A DNA stretch of 64,000 nucleotides from Crassaminicella thermophila (GCF_008152325.1 NZ_CP042243.1:2299026-2363025), one strand, 5' to 3'; counted from the first letter of the stretch, positions 1-9,514 are shown. Numbers and translations: made by a program. The notes: generated by a model not told the origin, from the sequence alone.

Positions 1-137
1 AGAAAATGACTTCGATAACTTTTTTGTTGTTGAATTTTAAAACAATTTATTATTTTCTAAATTGTGCATTTTACTTGGAGGAAAATTCAGAATAATGTTG
101 AAACATGTATATAATAAATTTTATAGGAGGATTAGAT

Positions 138-1814
138 ATGAAATACCTAGATAAACTATTAAATATAATTTCAATAGGCATTCTTATAATAGATCATAAA
201 GGAAATATTTATTTTTCAAATTCAAAAGCAAATAAATTTTTAGATACATATCGCAATCATTTTAAACATACTCAACCTATTATGAATCTTTTAGAAAAAA
301 TAAAAGAAAACACCTCCCTTGAAATAACACTAGCTACCAAACAATTTGTCTTAAAAAATTCTATTCTAGATGATACCAACAAAACCTATGGCATTATTAT
401 TTTTGATATAAAAGATTTGTCCAAATTTTTTCCTAACACCAATTTAGAAGAATTTCGAACTATTTTAGACTCTGCTCAAGATGCCATTTTTATCGATGAT
501 ATGTTTGGAAACACAGAATGGGTTAATAAAGCCTGTGAAGATCTTTACCAAATTAGAAAAGAAGATATCATTGGCAAAAATATTGATTTTCTAGAAAAAC
601 AAGGAATATTCTCTCCATCTGTAGCAAAACTCGTCTTTCAGAAAAAGCAAGAAGTTAGTATTCTTCATAGCAATAAGCAAGGTAAACAACTTCTTACTAC
701 AGGTACACCTATATTTGATAATAAAGGAAAAATAAAAAAAGTAATTAGTACCTCTAGAGACATTACAGAACTTATTCATCTAAGAAATCAATTAGAAGAT
801 ATTCAAAATGAATTGATAGAATTAAAAGAAAAAGAACAAGAAAACCTAGGCGATTTGATTGTTAAAAGCCATAAAATGAGAGAAGTTATTCAACTTGCTA
901 AAAGATTAGCTCAAATAGATTCTACCGTTTTAATTACCGGTGAATCTGGTGTAGGTAAAGGTGTTATTTCTAAATATATCCACGAATTAGGAAATCGATC
1001 TGATAAACCCTTTGTTAAGGTCAATTGTGGGGCTATTCCTGAAGCTTTGCTTGAATCAGAATTATTTGGCTATGAACACGGTGCTTTTACTGGCTCAAAA
1101 CGACAAGGAAAAATAGGGTTATTTGAATTAGCAAATAACGGTACTATTTTTTTGGATGAAATTGGTGAATTGCCATTACATCTTCAAGTAAAAATTTTAC
1201 AAGTTATACAGGATAAAACTATTCAAAGAGTTGGAGGAGTAAAAACTATTCCTATTGATGTTAGAATTATTACAGCTACTAACAAAAATTTAAGAGAAAT
1301 GGTTGAAAAAAAACAGTTTAGAAAAGATTTATTTTACAGATTAAATGTTGTCCCTATACACATCCCTCCTCTAAGTGAAAGAAAAGAAGATATTTTCCCT
1401 TTAGTTCGTCATTTTTTACGAAAATATAATGAAAAGTTTAATGAAAAGAAAAGAATTGATCCAAATGCAATGGCTTATTTAATTAAATATTCTTGGCCAG
1501 GGAATGTAAGAGAATTAGAAAATATTATAGAAAGACTCGTTATTACAACTAAAGGCACAACTATTTTACCTCAAAACTTACCAAATTACATTGTTCACAG
1601 TGAAGAAAATTCTTGTGATGTTAAAATCCCCTCAATGATGAATTTAAAAAAAGCCCTTGAAGAAGTTGAAAGACAAATTATACATAATGCAGTAATAAAA
1701 TATAAAACAACAAGAAATATAGCTAAAGCCCTAGGCGTTAGCCAACCAACAATTGTAAGAAAAATGAGCAAATACAATATGACCGATACTGAATTGAATC
1801 ATATAGATACATGA
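138..1814 (+). CDS. PAS-domain sigma-54-dependent transcriptional activator
   Basis: A 558-aa enhancer-binding activator. Seen: two N-terminal PAS-like sensor segments (about residues 5-90 and 105-220), a short coiled linker, then the AAA+ sigma-54 interaction domain with Walker A GESGVGKG at 268-275, the loop motif GAFTGS (usual form GAFTGA) and Walker B-type FLDEIGE, and a C-terminal Fis-type helix-turn-helix. The start at 138 has AGGAGG just upstream; an in-frame ATG at 105 lacks a ribosome site. A terminator follows, then a -24/-12 promoter for the aldehyde dehydrogenase and aminotransferase genes, which are its probable targets (inference). The effector is unknown; taurine or a related sulfonate is a guess from context. 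Confidence 0.93.
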   Translation: MKYLDKLLNIISIGILIIDHKGNIYFSNSKANKFLDTYRNHFKHTQPIMNLLEKIKENTSLEITLATKQFVLKNSILDDTNKTYGIIIFDIKDLSKFFPNTNLEEFRTILDSAQDAIFIDDMFGNTEWVNKACEDLYQIRKEDIIGKNIDFLEKQGIFSPSVAKLVFQKKQEVSILHSNKQGKQLLTTGTPIFDNKGKIKKVISTSRDITELIHLRNQLEDIQNELIELKEKEQENLGDLIVKSHKMREVIQLAKRLAQIDSTVLITGESGVGKGVISKYIHELGNRSDKPFVKVNCGAIPEALLESELFGYEHGAFTGSKRQGKIGLFELANNGTIFLDEIGELPLHLQVKILQVIQDKTIQRVGGVKTIPIDVRIITATNKNLREMVEKKQFRKDLFYRLNVVPIHIPPLSERKEDIFPLVRHFLRKYNEKFNEKKRIDPNAMAYLIKYSWPGNVRELENIIERLVITTKGTTILPQNLPNYIVHSEENSCDVKIPSMMNLKKALEEVERQIIHNAVIKYKTTRNIAKALGVSQPTIVRKMSKYNMTDTELNHIDT

Positions 1815-1881
1815 ATGAATCAACGCTATTTTTTATAGAACACTATTTGGAATATTTGTGTTTTTAATTTTCTTAATTTTT

Positions 1882-1923
1882 AAAAATGATTTGCGATACA
1901 AAAAATTATCGCAAATCATTTTT
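1882..1923 (+). terminator. Intrinsic terminator after the sigma-54 activator gene
   Basis: A 16-bp perfect stem (1882-1897 with 1908-1923) around a 10-nt loop, followed by a T-rich run. It separates the activator gene from the downstream operon, which therefore needs its own promoter. Confidence 0.85.
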
Positions 1924-1985
1924 AATTTCTGTTTTTTATTGTTGGAAAAAATGAATAATAGCTCTTCTTCTTCAAAAAAATTATT

Positions 1986-1999
1986 GGCACAGAAGTTGC
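1986..1999 (+). promoter_or_regulatory. Sigma-54 (-24/-12) promoter of the taurine-type operon
   Basis: TGGCAC-N5-TTGCA with exact GG-N10-GC spacing (GG at 1986-1987, GC at 1998-1999), matching the RpoN consensus. Transcription should start near 2011, about 65 nt before the aldehyde dehydrogenase gene. A sigma-54 activator gene lies directly upstream. I could not identify the upstream activator site with confidence. Confidence 0.88.
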
Positions 2000-2075
2000 A
2001 ATAATATTTAGTGTTTCATTAAAACAAAAATTAATTTAATAAATTAATAATTAAATATTTAAAGGAGGAATTATA

Positions 2076-3485
2076 ATGAGTAAAGAATTAGCTAAAGAAT
2101 ATGTAACAGAACTTGTAAAAAGAGCTAGAAAAGCCCAAGAATCTATTGAAGATTACACACAAGAACAAGTTGATAAATTAGTTGCTGCTGTTGTATGGAA
2201 CATAGTAAAAGATGGTCCTGCACAAGAAATATCAAAATTGGCTGTTGAAGAATCTAAAATGGGTAATTATGAAGGAAAATACAATAAACTTATGGCAAAA
2301 GCAAAAGGTGCTATGCGTGATATGATCGGCAAAAAATCTGTCGGCGTAATCGAAGTGGACGATGAAAAACAAATAATGAAAATAGCTAAACCAGTTGGCG
2401 TTATCGGTGCTCTTGTTCCTTGTACAAATCCAGAAGCAACTCCTACTGTAAAAGTAGCTCATGCTTTAAAAGGAAGAAATGCTATCATATTATCTCCTCA
2501 TCCAAGAACTAAAAAAACAAATACTTTTATTGTAAAATTAATAAGAGAAACCCTAAAAAGATATGGTGCTCCTGAAGATTTGGTAATAGGAATAGAAAAT
2601 CCTACTATGGAAATTAGCAATGAACTTATGAAACAAGCTGACTTAGTATTAGCTACTGGTGGAGCAGGTCTTGTAAAATCTGCTTATTCATCTGGTACTC
2701 CAGCTTATGGTGTAGGTGCTGGTAATGCAGTAATCGTTGTTGATGAAACTGCTGATTTAAATGATGCTGCTCATAAGATTATGCTTAGTAAAACATTTGA
2801 TTTTGCTACAAGCTGTTCTGCTGAAAATTCATTGATTATTCAAGAAAGTATTTATGATGAATTTGTTGAAGCTCTTAAAGCTGAAGGTGGTTACTTAGCT
2901 AATGCGAAAGAAAAAGAAAAGCTTCAAAGTACTTTATGGGTTGATGGACATCTAAATTCAAAAATTGTAGCACAATCACCTCAAACCATTGCAAATTTAG
3001 CTAATATTGATCTTCCTGATGACAGAAAATTTATTATGGTTGAAGAAACTGGCATAGGTAAAGATTATCCTTTCTCTGGAGAAAAACTTTCTGTAGTAGT
3101 AACTCTTTATAAGTATAATAGATTTGAAGAAGCAATAAATAAAGTAAATGAAATTACAAGATATCAAGGAATGGGTCACTCTTGTGGTATTCATTCTTTC
3201 AATGAAGATCATATTATGGAGCTTGCTCTTAAGACAAAGGTAAGCCGTATGAATGTTAACCAAGGTCAAGCTCTTGCTAACACTGGAAACTGGTTTAATG
3301 GTATGCCATTTACTACAAGCCTTGGTTGTGGAACTTGGGGAGGAAATATTGTTTCTGAAAATATTACTTGGAAACACTTGATTAATACAACTTGGGTATC
3401 TAGGCATTTTAAGCCTGTAGTTCCAACAGATGAAGAATTATTTGGCGATGTTATGTATGATGATATATCAAAATCTTCTTTATAA
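2076..3485 (+). CDS. CoA-acylating aldehyde dehydrogenase, probable sulfoacetaldehyde dehydrogenase
   Basis: A 469-aa member of the acylating (CoA-dependent) branch of the aldehyde dehydrogenase superfamily, which makes acyl-CoA and NAD(P)H from an aldehyde. Seen: the EutE/AdhE-like NAD-binding region, catalytic Cys247 in FATSCSAEN, and the typical C-terminal GCGTWGGNIVSEN motif. The start has a strong AAAGGAGG site. The partner aminotransferase lies 83 nt downstream and a sigma-54 promoter lies upstream. An amine transaminated to an aldehyde and then captured as a CoA thioester fits taurine via sulfoacetaldehyde to sulfoacetyl-CoA (SauS-like). Malonate semialdehyde from beta-alanine is the main alternative. 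The family is sure; the substrate is inferred. Confidence 0.8.
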   Translation: MSKELAKEYVTELVKRARKAQESIEDYTQEQVDKLVAAVVWNIVKDGPAQEISKLAVEESKMGNYEGKYNKLMAKAKGAMRDMIGKKSVGVIEVDDEKQIMKIAKPVGVIGALVPCTNPEATPTVKVAHALKGRNAIILSPHPRTKKTNTFIVKLIRETLKRYGAPEDLVIGIENPTMEISNELMKQADLVLATGGAGLVKSAYSSGTPAYGVGAGNAVIVVDETADLNDAAHKIMLSKTFDFATSCSAENSLIIQESIYDEFVEALKAEGGYLANAKEKEKLQSTLWVDGHLNSKIVAQSPQTIANLANIDLPDDRKFIMVEETGIGKDYPFSGEKLSVVVTLYKYNRFEEAINKVNEITRYQGMGHSCGIHSFNEDHIMELALKTKVSRMNVNQGQALANTGNWFNGMPFTTSLGCGTWGGNIVSENITWKHLINTTWVSRHFKPVVPTDEELFGDVMYDDISKSSL

Positions 3486-3568
3486 AAAATTTAACAAAAA
3501 CCTTTAGCAACTTTTCTATATGGGTATAGTAATTGATACATAAATTTAAAATTGAGGAGGAGTTTCAA

Positions 3569-4912
3569 ATGTCTACTACTTCTACTACTTTATCTGAAGT
3601 TCGTGAAAAAGATTTAAAATATAACCTTCACTCTTGGAGTGCTCAAGCTGGATTAAAGCCTGAAGTTATTACAAAGGCTGAAGGAATTTATTTTTGGAAT
3701 GAAGAAGGTAAAAGATTTTATGATATGTCTTCACAATTAGTTAATGTAAATATTGGTCATGGAAATAAAAAAGTTATTAAAGCAATTAAAGACCAAGCAG
3801 ATAAAATTCCTTTTATTGGACCTGCTTTTGCTTTAGATGTTAGAGCAGAAGCTGCAAAAAAAATTGTAGAAATTGCTCCTGATAATATGGCTAAGGTATT
3901 CTTTACAAACGCTGGAGCAGAAGCTAATGAAAATGCCATTAAGATTGCTCGCATGGTTACTGGAAAATATAAAATATTATCTGCTTATCGTTCTTATCAT
4001 GGTGCAACTTATGGTGCTGCTAACTTGACTGGTGAACCTAGAAGATTTGCAAGTGAACCAGGAATCCCTGGATTTGTTAAATTCGTTGGACCATATCCAT
4101 ATAGAGGACCTATTGAATTTAAAAATGAAGAAGAAGCTACAAAATATTATCTTACTCTTTTAAGAGAACAAATAGAATATGAAGGTCCTGAAACAATTGC
4201 TGCAATATTCCAAGAATCAGTAGTTGGAAGTAATGGTATCCTTATTCCTCCAAAAGGTTGGATGCAAGGAGTAAGAGATCTTTGTAATGAATTTGGTATT
4301 ATGATGGTTTGTGATGAAGTTATGGCTGGTTGGGGACGAACTGGCGAATGGTTTGCAATAAATAACTGGAATGTAGAACCTGATATGATTACATTTGCTA
4401 AAGGTGTAACTTGTGGATATACACAATTAGGTGGTGTAATCGTAAGCAAAAAAATTGCAGATTACTTTGAAAAAAATACCCTTTGGTGCGGATTAACTTA
4501 CAGTGCACATCCTATGGGTTGTGCCGCAGCTTGTGCTACAATTGATGTTTATAAGGAAGAAAATTTAATCGAAAGATCTAAAGAAATGGGTGCTGTTTTA
4601 GGAGAAATATTAGAAGATATAAAAGCAAAGCATGCATGTGTTGGTGATGTCAGATATATCGGCTTATTTAGTGCCATTGAATTGGTAAAAGATAAAGAAA
4701 CAAAAGAACCTTTAGTTCCTTATGGTAAAGATCCAGAAGGAGTTATGAAGAAAATCCTTAATATGCTTAGATCTGAAGGTTTTTGGAACTACAGTCATGA
4801 AAACATTTTAATTGTAGCACCCCCTCTAATCATTAAAGAAAATGAACTTAGAGATGCAATGAATATTATGGATAATGTATTAGATTTTGTTGATAATGTA
4901 ATTGGCAAATAA
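3569..4912 (+). CDS. Class III (omega-amino acid) aminotransferase, probable taurine aminotransferase
   Basis: A 447-aa PLP fold-type I class III aminotransferase. Seen: the phosphate-binding NAGAEANE, the CDEVMAGWGRTG motif that positions PLP, and the Schiff-base lysine K278 in FAKGVTCGY. The start at 3569 has GAGGAGG 9 nt upstream; the longer reading frame from 3533 has none. Its pairing with an acylating aldehyde dehydrogenase and a nearby Na+ symporter suggests taurine:pyruvate or taurine:2-oxoglutarate aminotransferase (Tpa/Toa type) producing sulfoacetaldehyde. Beta-alanine or another omega-amino acid remains possible. No xsc, sulfoacetaldehyde reductase or isethionate lyase gene is visible nearby, so the fate of the sulfonate is open. 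Confidence 0.8.
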   Translation: MSTTSTTLSEVREKDLKYNLHSWSAQAGLKPEVITKAEGIYFWNEEGKRFYDMSSQLVNVNIGHGNKKVIKAIKDQADKIPFIGPAFALDVRAEAAKKIVEIAPDNMAKVFFTNAGAEANENAIKIARMVTGKYKILSAYRSYHGATYGAANLTGEPRRFASEPGIPGFVKFVGPYPYRGPIEFKNEEEATKYYLTLLREQIEYEGPETIAAIFQESVVGSNGILIPPKGWMQGVRDLCNEFGIMMVCDEVMAGWGRTGEWFAINNWNVEPDMITFAKGVTCGYTQLGGVIVSKKIADYFEKNTLWCGLTYSAHPMGCAAACATIDVYKEENLIERSKEMGAVLGEILEDIKAKHACVGDVRYIGLFSAIELVKDKETKEPLVPYGKDPEGVMKKILNMLRSEGFWNYSHENILIVAPPLIIKENELRDAMNIMDNVLDFVDNVIGK

Positions 4913-4936
4913 GTATATAAACAGCTCACCTTCTTT

Positions 4937-4959
4937 CCCCCTACTTTTATAAGTGGGGG
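4937..4959 (+). terminator. GC-rich hairpin between aminotransferase and transporter genes
   Basis: Stem CCCCCTACTT pairs with AAGTGGGGG with a single bulged T and a 4-nt loop. The following T run is weak, so this may reduce rather than stop read-through into the DUF3311/symporter pair. Confidence 0.55.
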
Positions 4960-4991
4960 CTACTTGCATTTTTATATAAGGGGGTTTTTGC

Positions 4992-5264
4992 ATGATTCAT
5001 AGAAAAAAAAACACTTCTATAAAAAAACTCCTATGGTCACTTATTATTTTAGGTTTCTTGATCATGGAATTTCCTGGTGTTTTTTTTATTAATCGTATTG
5101 ATCCTATTATTTTGGGATTTCCTTTTATTTATGGCTTTATGCTTATCATGTGGCTTTATATGTGTATTATTACTTTTATAGGTTATAAAACAAACTGGGG
5201 AAGCAATAAAAATTTTCAAGAAAAAAATGATATTACACATATGAAAGGAGATCATGCAGAATGA
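4992..5264 (+). CDS. DUF3311-type small membrane protein, symporter partner
   Basis: A 90-aa protein with two predicted membrane helices (about residues 13-35 and 40-65), a basic N-terminus and the aromatic-rich look of DUF3311. Genes of this family usually sit directly upstream of sodium:solute symporters, as here: its stop overlaps the start of the symporter gene (ATGA overlap at 5261-5264), so the two are probably translationally coupled. It is likely an accessory subunit of the transporter (inference). Start supported by AAGGGGG upstream. Confidence 0.7.
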   Translation: MIHRKKNTSIKKLLWSLIILGFLIMEFPGVFFINRIDPIILGFPFIYGFMLIMWLYMCIITFIGYKTNWGSNKNFQEKNDITHMKGDHAE

Positions 5265-6730
5265 ACCAAAATATATTAGCACTTCTCATAATCGGTACAT
5301 ATATGTTCATTCCCCTTTGGATTGGATCTAAAGCAGGAGAAAGAGAACTTCAAACACCAGAAGATTTTTTTGTTCAGAGCAGAGCCATGGAGTCTATAGC
5401 TGTATTCTTTACTGTACAAGCTACTTGGTGGAGTGCTTTTGCTTTTTTGGGGTCAAACGCATATTTTTACTCAAAAGGACCCGTTTATTGGACTACCATT
5501 GCATGGGACTTTCTTTTTGGAATATTATTCTTTATTGTTGGTAAACGTATATGGTTCTATGGCAAAATAAATAACTATATTACAGCATCTGACTTTTTTC
5601 GAGATATGTATGACTCAGAAAAACTTGGCAATCTCATTACCTTTATTATGTTGCTTTTCACTATGCCCTATCTTCAAATTCAACTTGCTGGTGGAGCTTA
5701 TTTGATTGAAGTAGCATCTCAAGGGCTTATACCTTGGAAAATGGGTTGCTTAATTTTTTGTATTGTCATTGTTATTTATGTATGGACTGGTGGTTTAAGA
5801 GCTGTTGCATGGGTGGATATCTTTTATGAAATTTTGATACTCTTCGGAATAATTTTGGCCGGATTCTTTATTGTTTCAAAAGTAGGAGGTATCTCCTCAT
5901 TATTTGAAAGCTTAAGACAAGTTGCACCAGAAACATTAACTCTTCCAGGTCCAACTGGAGCAGCTGGTCCAATGCTATGGATATCTATGTTTCTTATTGT
6001 ACCTATGGGTGCAATTATGGGACCTCCATTATGGACAAGAATATATGCAGTAAAATCTCCAATTTTTTTCAACTTAATGCCTTTCCTTTTGGGATTTATT
6101 GCAATTGTAAACATTGCTCCCATGCTTGTTGGCAATGCAGGCATCCTCCTAGAACCAAACATACAAAACGCTGATGCTTTGCTTCCAATTATGTTATTAA
6201 AGTATGCTCCCTTTGCCCTAGCATCCCTTATTTTAACTGGTGGAGCAGCAGCAGCAATGTCAACTTCGAATTCTCAAATTCATTCTCTCTCTGCTATATA
6301 TGCTATTGATATTCACAAAAAATATATAAATAAAAATATTAATAATAAAAGTTTGATTCGTATTGCTCGATGGTCTATATTGATCTTTACAACTTTTTCA
6401 TATCTTATGACTATATGGATTCCTGGTTTATTAGTACAAATCGGAATGGTTGCCTTAAGTGGAACTGCACAAGTAATTGTCCCTACAATCGGCGTACTTT
6501 TTTGGAGAAAATCAACTGCTCAAGGTGCTATTGCAGGTTTGTTAAGTGGTGTCATATTTCTAGGTATATTTACTATTTTTCATTCACATTTTCCTATAGA
6601 TCCAGGGTTTATAAGTTTACTGATCAATACAATTGTTTTTATTTTTGTAAGCAGTATAACACCAAATCGTAATCAAACTATTTTAGATAGATTTGATAAG
6701 CAAAATAAAATTTTTAATCATTACTACTAG
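5261..6730 (+). CDS. Sodium:solute symporter (SSS family)
   Basis: A 489-aa polytopic protein of about 13 membrane helices with SSS features: the early helix with QATWWSAFAFLG, the YVWTGGLRAVAWVD segment typical of helix 5-6, and GGAAAAMSTSNSQIHSLS near residue 325, corresponding to the Na+-site helix 8. It begins inside the stop codon of the DUF3311 gene. Placed after the taurine-type enzymes, it may import their amine or sulfonate substrate (inference). It converges on the response regulator gene and their 3' ends overlap by 17 nt with no terminator between. Confidence 0.88.
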   Translation: MNQNILALLIIGTYMFIPLWIGSKAGERELQTPEDFFVQSRAMESIAVFFTVQATWWSAFAFLGSNAYFYSKGPVYWTTIAWDFLFGILFFIVGKRIWFYGKINNYITASDFFRDMYDSEKLGNLITFIMLLFTMPYLQIQLAGGAYLIEVASQGLIPWKMGCLIFCIVIVIYVWTGGLRAVAWVDIFYEILILFGIILAGFFIVSKVGGISSLFESLRQVAPETLTLPGPTGAAGPMLWISMFLIVPMGAIMGPPLWTRIYAVKSPIFFNLMPFLLGFIAIVNIAPMLVGNAGILLEPNIQNADALLPIMLLKYAPFALASLILTGGAAAAMSTSNSQIHSLSAIYAIDIHKKYINKNINNKSLIRIARWSILIFTTFSYLMTIWIPGLLVQIGMVALSGTAQVIVPTIGVLFWRKSTAQGAIAGLLSGVIFLGIFTIFHSHFPIDPGFISLLINTIVFIFVSSITPNRNQTILDRFDKQNKIFNHYY

Positions 6731-7448
6731 ATATCTTTTTTTCAAATAACGAATGATTAAATTTATAACCTACTCCCCTTATATTAATAATATATTTAGG
6801 ATTAGAAGGATTTTTTTCAATTTTTTTTCGCAAATTACTAATATAAACCATTATCGTTCTTGAATCCCCATCTAAACTATGCATTTTCCATACCATTTGG
6901 AACAATTGATCCATACTATAAATTCTTTTTGGATTTTTGGCTAATATCGATAAAATTTCAAATTCCTTACTCGAAAGATTTACAAGCTGATGATCTACCC
7001 ACACTTCATGACTATCTAAATTGATTTCAAGCCCCGGATAACGAATAATATTGGGTTGTTTTTTTACTTGCATAAGCAATCGATTTCGACGAAGATGTGC
7101 TTTAATTCTTGCAACCAATTCTCCCGGCAAAAAAGGCTTTGTCAAGTAATCATCACCACCAACAGAAAGGGCTAAAATTTTATCCATTTCTTCTGATTTA
7201 CAGCTTAAAAAAAGAATAGGTGCATTGCATTGTTTTCGAATTTCTAGACATAATTCAATTCCATCTATATCAGGAAGCATAATATCCAGAATAATAAGAT
7301 CCGGTTTTTCAAGCCCAATAGCTTCAAGGGCATCTTTTCCGTTCTCAACCACATGTACTTGAAACTCCTCTTTTATCAAATAGGATTGAATCAATTCACT
7401 TATTTCTTTCTCATCATCAATTACCAAAATTTTTTCTCTAGCCATCAT
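6714..7448 (-). CDS. OmpR/PhoB-family response regulator
   Basis: A 244-aa response regulator. Receiver domain (residues 5-117) with the acidic pair D11/D12, phospho-acceptor D55 in LIILDIMLPD, and the conserved K in YLTKPF. A winged-helix DNA-binding domain follows (about 140-235) and ends in the typical IRGVGYKF. AGGAGG precedes the start. It is cotranscribed with the histidine kinase gene (37 nt gap) and divergent from a second SSS operon, whose upstream region carries 11-nt-spaced direct repeats of the kind bound by this family. Likely target: that transporter operon. Confidence 0.95.
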   Translation of the reverse strand: MMAREKILVIDDEKEISELIQSYLIKEEFQVHVVENGKDALEAIGLEKPDLIILDIMLPDIDGIELCLEIRKQCNAPILFLSCKSEEMDKILALSVGGDDYLTKPFLPGELVARIKAHLRRNRLLMQVKKQPNIIRYPGLEINLDSHEVWVDHQLVNLSSKEFEILSILAKNPKRIYSMDQLFQMVWKMHSLDGDSRTIMVYISNLRKKIEKNPSNPKYIINIRGVGYKFNHSLFEKKISSSND

Positions 7449-7485
7449 TTATTCCTCCTATTCCAATCAGTAATAGAGATCCTTT

Positions 7486-9207
7486 TTAAAGAGAATATAT
7501 AGGAAGTGTAAAGCAAAAAGTACATCCTTCTCCCAAACTGCTTTCAGCCCAAATCTCTCCTTTATGAAATTCAACAATCTCTTTTGAAATGGTCAATCCA
7601 AGACCAGTTCCCTTAAGTACATTATTTTTTGCATTCTTTCCCCTGTAAAAACGGTCAAAAATATGTTTTAAATCCTTCTGTGCAATGCCCTCACCCGTAT
7701 CTTTTATTTTGATAAGTACATACTTTATATCGTTCTTTTTTTTCTTTTCAAAATCAATAAAAATGGTACCTTCTTTAGGAGTATGTTTTATAGCATTAAA
7801 AATTAGATTAGACAATACTTGATCAATCCGTTCAATATCAATAATCAACTCTTCATCCATATATTTCTCAATATTTGATAGTATTAATTCAAATTTTATC
7901 CCTTCCCTATGTATATCCCATTCATATTTCTTTACAAGCTCAAAAACAAGTTCACGGATAGACACTTGAGAAAAATTAAAAGATATTTTTCCTGATTCTA
8001 ATTGGGTTAACTGAAATAAATCTTGAATAAGTCTTTGTAAGGTTACTGCTTTTGAACGAATCAAGTTAAGACATTCTTCTTTTGAATCATTTTCATAAAT
8101 TGTTCCATCTATCATAGCTGTAACATATCCGAGTATAGAGGTAATAGGTGTACGCAATTCATGAGAAATATTTGCTAATAATGATTGTCTAGACTTTTCT
8201 GATTGAATCATATTCTCTTCCACGCGTTTTCGATCTGTAATGTCTCTTAATATTCCTTCAACTGCAATAACATCTCCTACTTCATCTACAATGACCGTAT
8301 TATGGTGTTCTGTCCAAATATAATGTCCATTTTTATGTAGCCATCTCATAGTAATAGGTTCTGACAAAAGTGTTTTTGATTCTTTTAAAATATTTACGAG
8401 TGGCCGATCATCAGGATGTGCTAACTTTTTTAAAAACATAGGATCTCTATAAAATTCTTCTGGTGTATACCCAGTAATATTTATACATGAAGGACTAACA
8501 TATTCAAAACCTAATATAGGACGAAATCTGTAAAGATAAATCAAATCTTGTGCATTTTCTGCTAGTAGACGAAACCGCTTTTCACTCTCTGTCAATTCAT
8601 TACGTATCTTTTGAAAATAAATGATGAGTATACCAAAATTAAGAATATTTGCAAGGATAATTTCACTCATATAACCCAAAGGGGAGTTCCAAAATTCTGG
8701 ATAAATATAAGGATAATATGCTTTATGTACTCCCCAAACAAGAAAGATAGTTACAATAATTACCTTTTCAAATTTATTCATTTTCCAATATTTTAAAAGC
8801 ATAACCCCTGTTACAACAGCAATAATATTAAAAAATATAGAAGCAAGTAAGGTAATCGTAATAAAAGATAAATCATAATAAACAGCAAGCCCAATCCATA
8901 GCAAATTTACAATAGTAAATTGAATCCAATAATTTGGCATTTTTTTATCTATAAATACATACGTTCCAGCTAATAAAAAAAGACTACTAAAAAGATCACA
9001 AACTTGTCTTAGGGCTGCAAAGAACTTTACACTAGGATATTTTAAAATGAAAATGCTAAATCCAAGACTTATTGCATACAATGTCCAGCTAAGTCCCCAA
9101 AAATGGATATATTTCTCATGATTCTTCGTAAAAATATGAAAATAAAATAGAGAAATCGCAAGGGTTAGAATTGTAAGGATGATCAATAAATAATTGGTTT
9201 GAAACAT
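7486..9207 (-). CDS. PAS-domain membrane sensor histidine kinase
   Basis: A 573-aa sensor kinase from the start at 9207, which has GGGGTGA 7 nt upstream; the open frame extends to 9270 without a ribosome site. Seen: about seven membrane helices (residues 1-205), a PAS/PAC domain (about 215-335), HisKA with phosphorylated H349 in NISHELRTPI, and a HATPase domain with the N box (LIFNAIKHTP) and G boxes (DTGEGIA, GTGLGLTISKEIV). The signal is unknown. The multi-helix membrane sensor plus PAS suggests detection of a membrane-exposed or intracellular ligand, perhaps the substrate of the divergent symporter (inference). Confidence 0.93.
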   Translation of the reverse strand: MFQTNYLLIILTILTLAISLFYFHIFTKNHEKYIHFWGLSWTLYAISLGFSIFILKYPSVKFFAALRQVCDLFSSLFLLAGTYVFIDKKMPNYWIQFTIVNLLWIGLAVYYDLSFITITLLASIFFNIIAVVTGVMLLKYWKMNKFEKVIIVTIFLVWGVHKAYYPYIYPEFWNSPLGYMSEIILANILNFGILIIYFQKIRNELTESEKRFRLLAENAQDLIYLYRFRPILGFEYVSPSCINITGYTPEEFYRDPMFLKKLAHPDDRPLVNILKESKTLLSEPITMRWLHKNGHYIWTEHHNTVIVDEVGDVIAVEGILRDITDRKRVEENMIQSEKSRQSLLANISHELRTPITSILGYVTAMIDGTIYENDSKEECLNLIRSKAVTLQRLIQDLFQLTQLESGKISFNFSQVSIRELVFELVKKYEWDIHREGIKFELILSNIEKYMDEELIIDIERIDQVLSNLIFNAIKHTPKEGTIFIDFEKKKKNDIKYVLIKIKDTGEGIAQKDLKHIFDRFYRGKNAKNNVLKGTGLGLTISKEIVEFHKGEIWAESSLGEGCTFCFTLPIYSL

Positions 9208-9472
9208 AATCAGTTCACCCCATTTTCTCTTATTTAAAAATAAAATATCTATTCTCAAATGAAATATCATTCTCTTATCTTTTTATATTTTTTTTTCAAA
9301 TATTTAAGTTAGTTATCCATATATAACTTATTATTCACTTCTTATGTTAATAATGCAAAAAATTCTAATATTTGTACAGTTCTAATGTTCATATTATAAA
9401 ACATCTTATACAAAAATTAAGTTGCATTATTAAATAATCTTTATATAATTTTTTAAAAAAATTTTAGATTTC

Positions 9473-9492
9473 TTTAAGTTTATTTTAAGTTT
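9473..9492 (+). promoter_or_regulatory. Tandem direct repeats, probable response-regulator binding site
   Basis: TTTAAGTTT occurs at 9473-9481 and 9484-9492, a period of 11 bp, the spacing used by OmpR/PhoB-family dimers. A poorer third copy (TTTAGATTT) starts at 9463. The repeats lie immediately upstream of a weak -35-like element (TTAATA, 9499-9504) and a TATACT -10 (9522-9527), in the divergent region between the two-component genes and the transporter operon. Binding is inferred. Confidence 0.55.
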
Positions 9493-9514
9493 GATTTGTT
9501 AATATAGATTAAAA

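Noticed and set aside
94-153. A 19-codon frame with GGAGG upstream that overlaps the sigma-54 activator start
   Set aside because: The ribosome-site spacing is too long and the sequence has no leader-peptide features; the AGGAGG before 138 explains the region.
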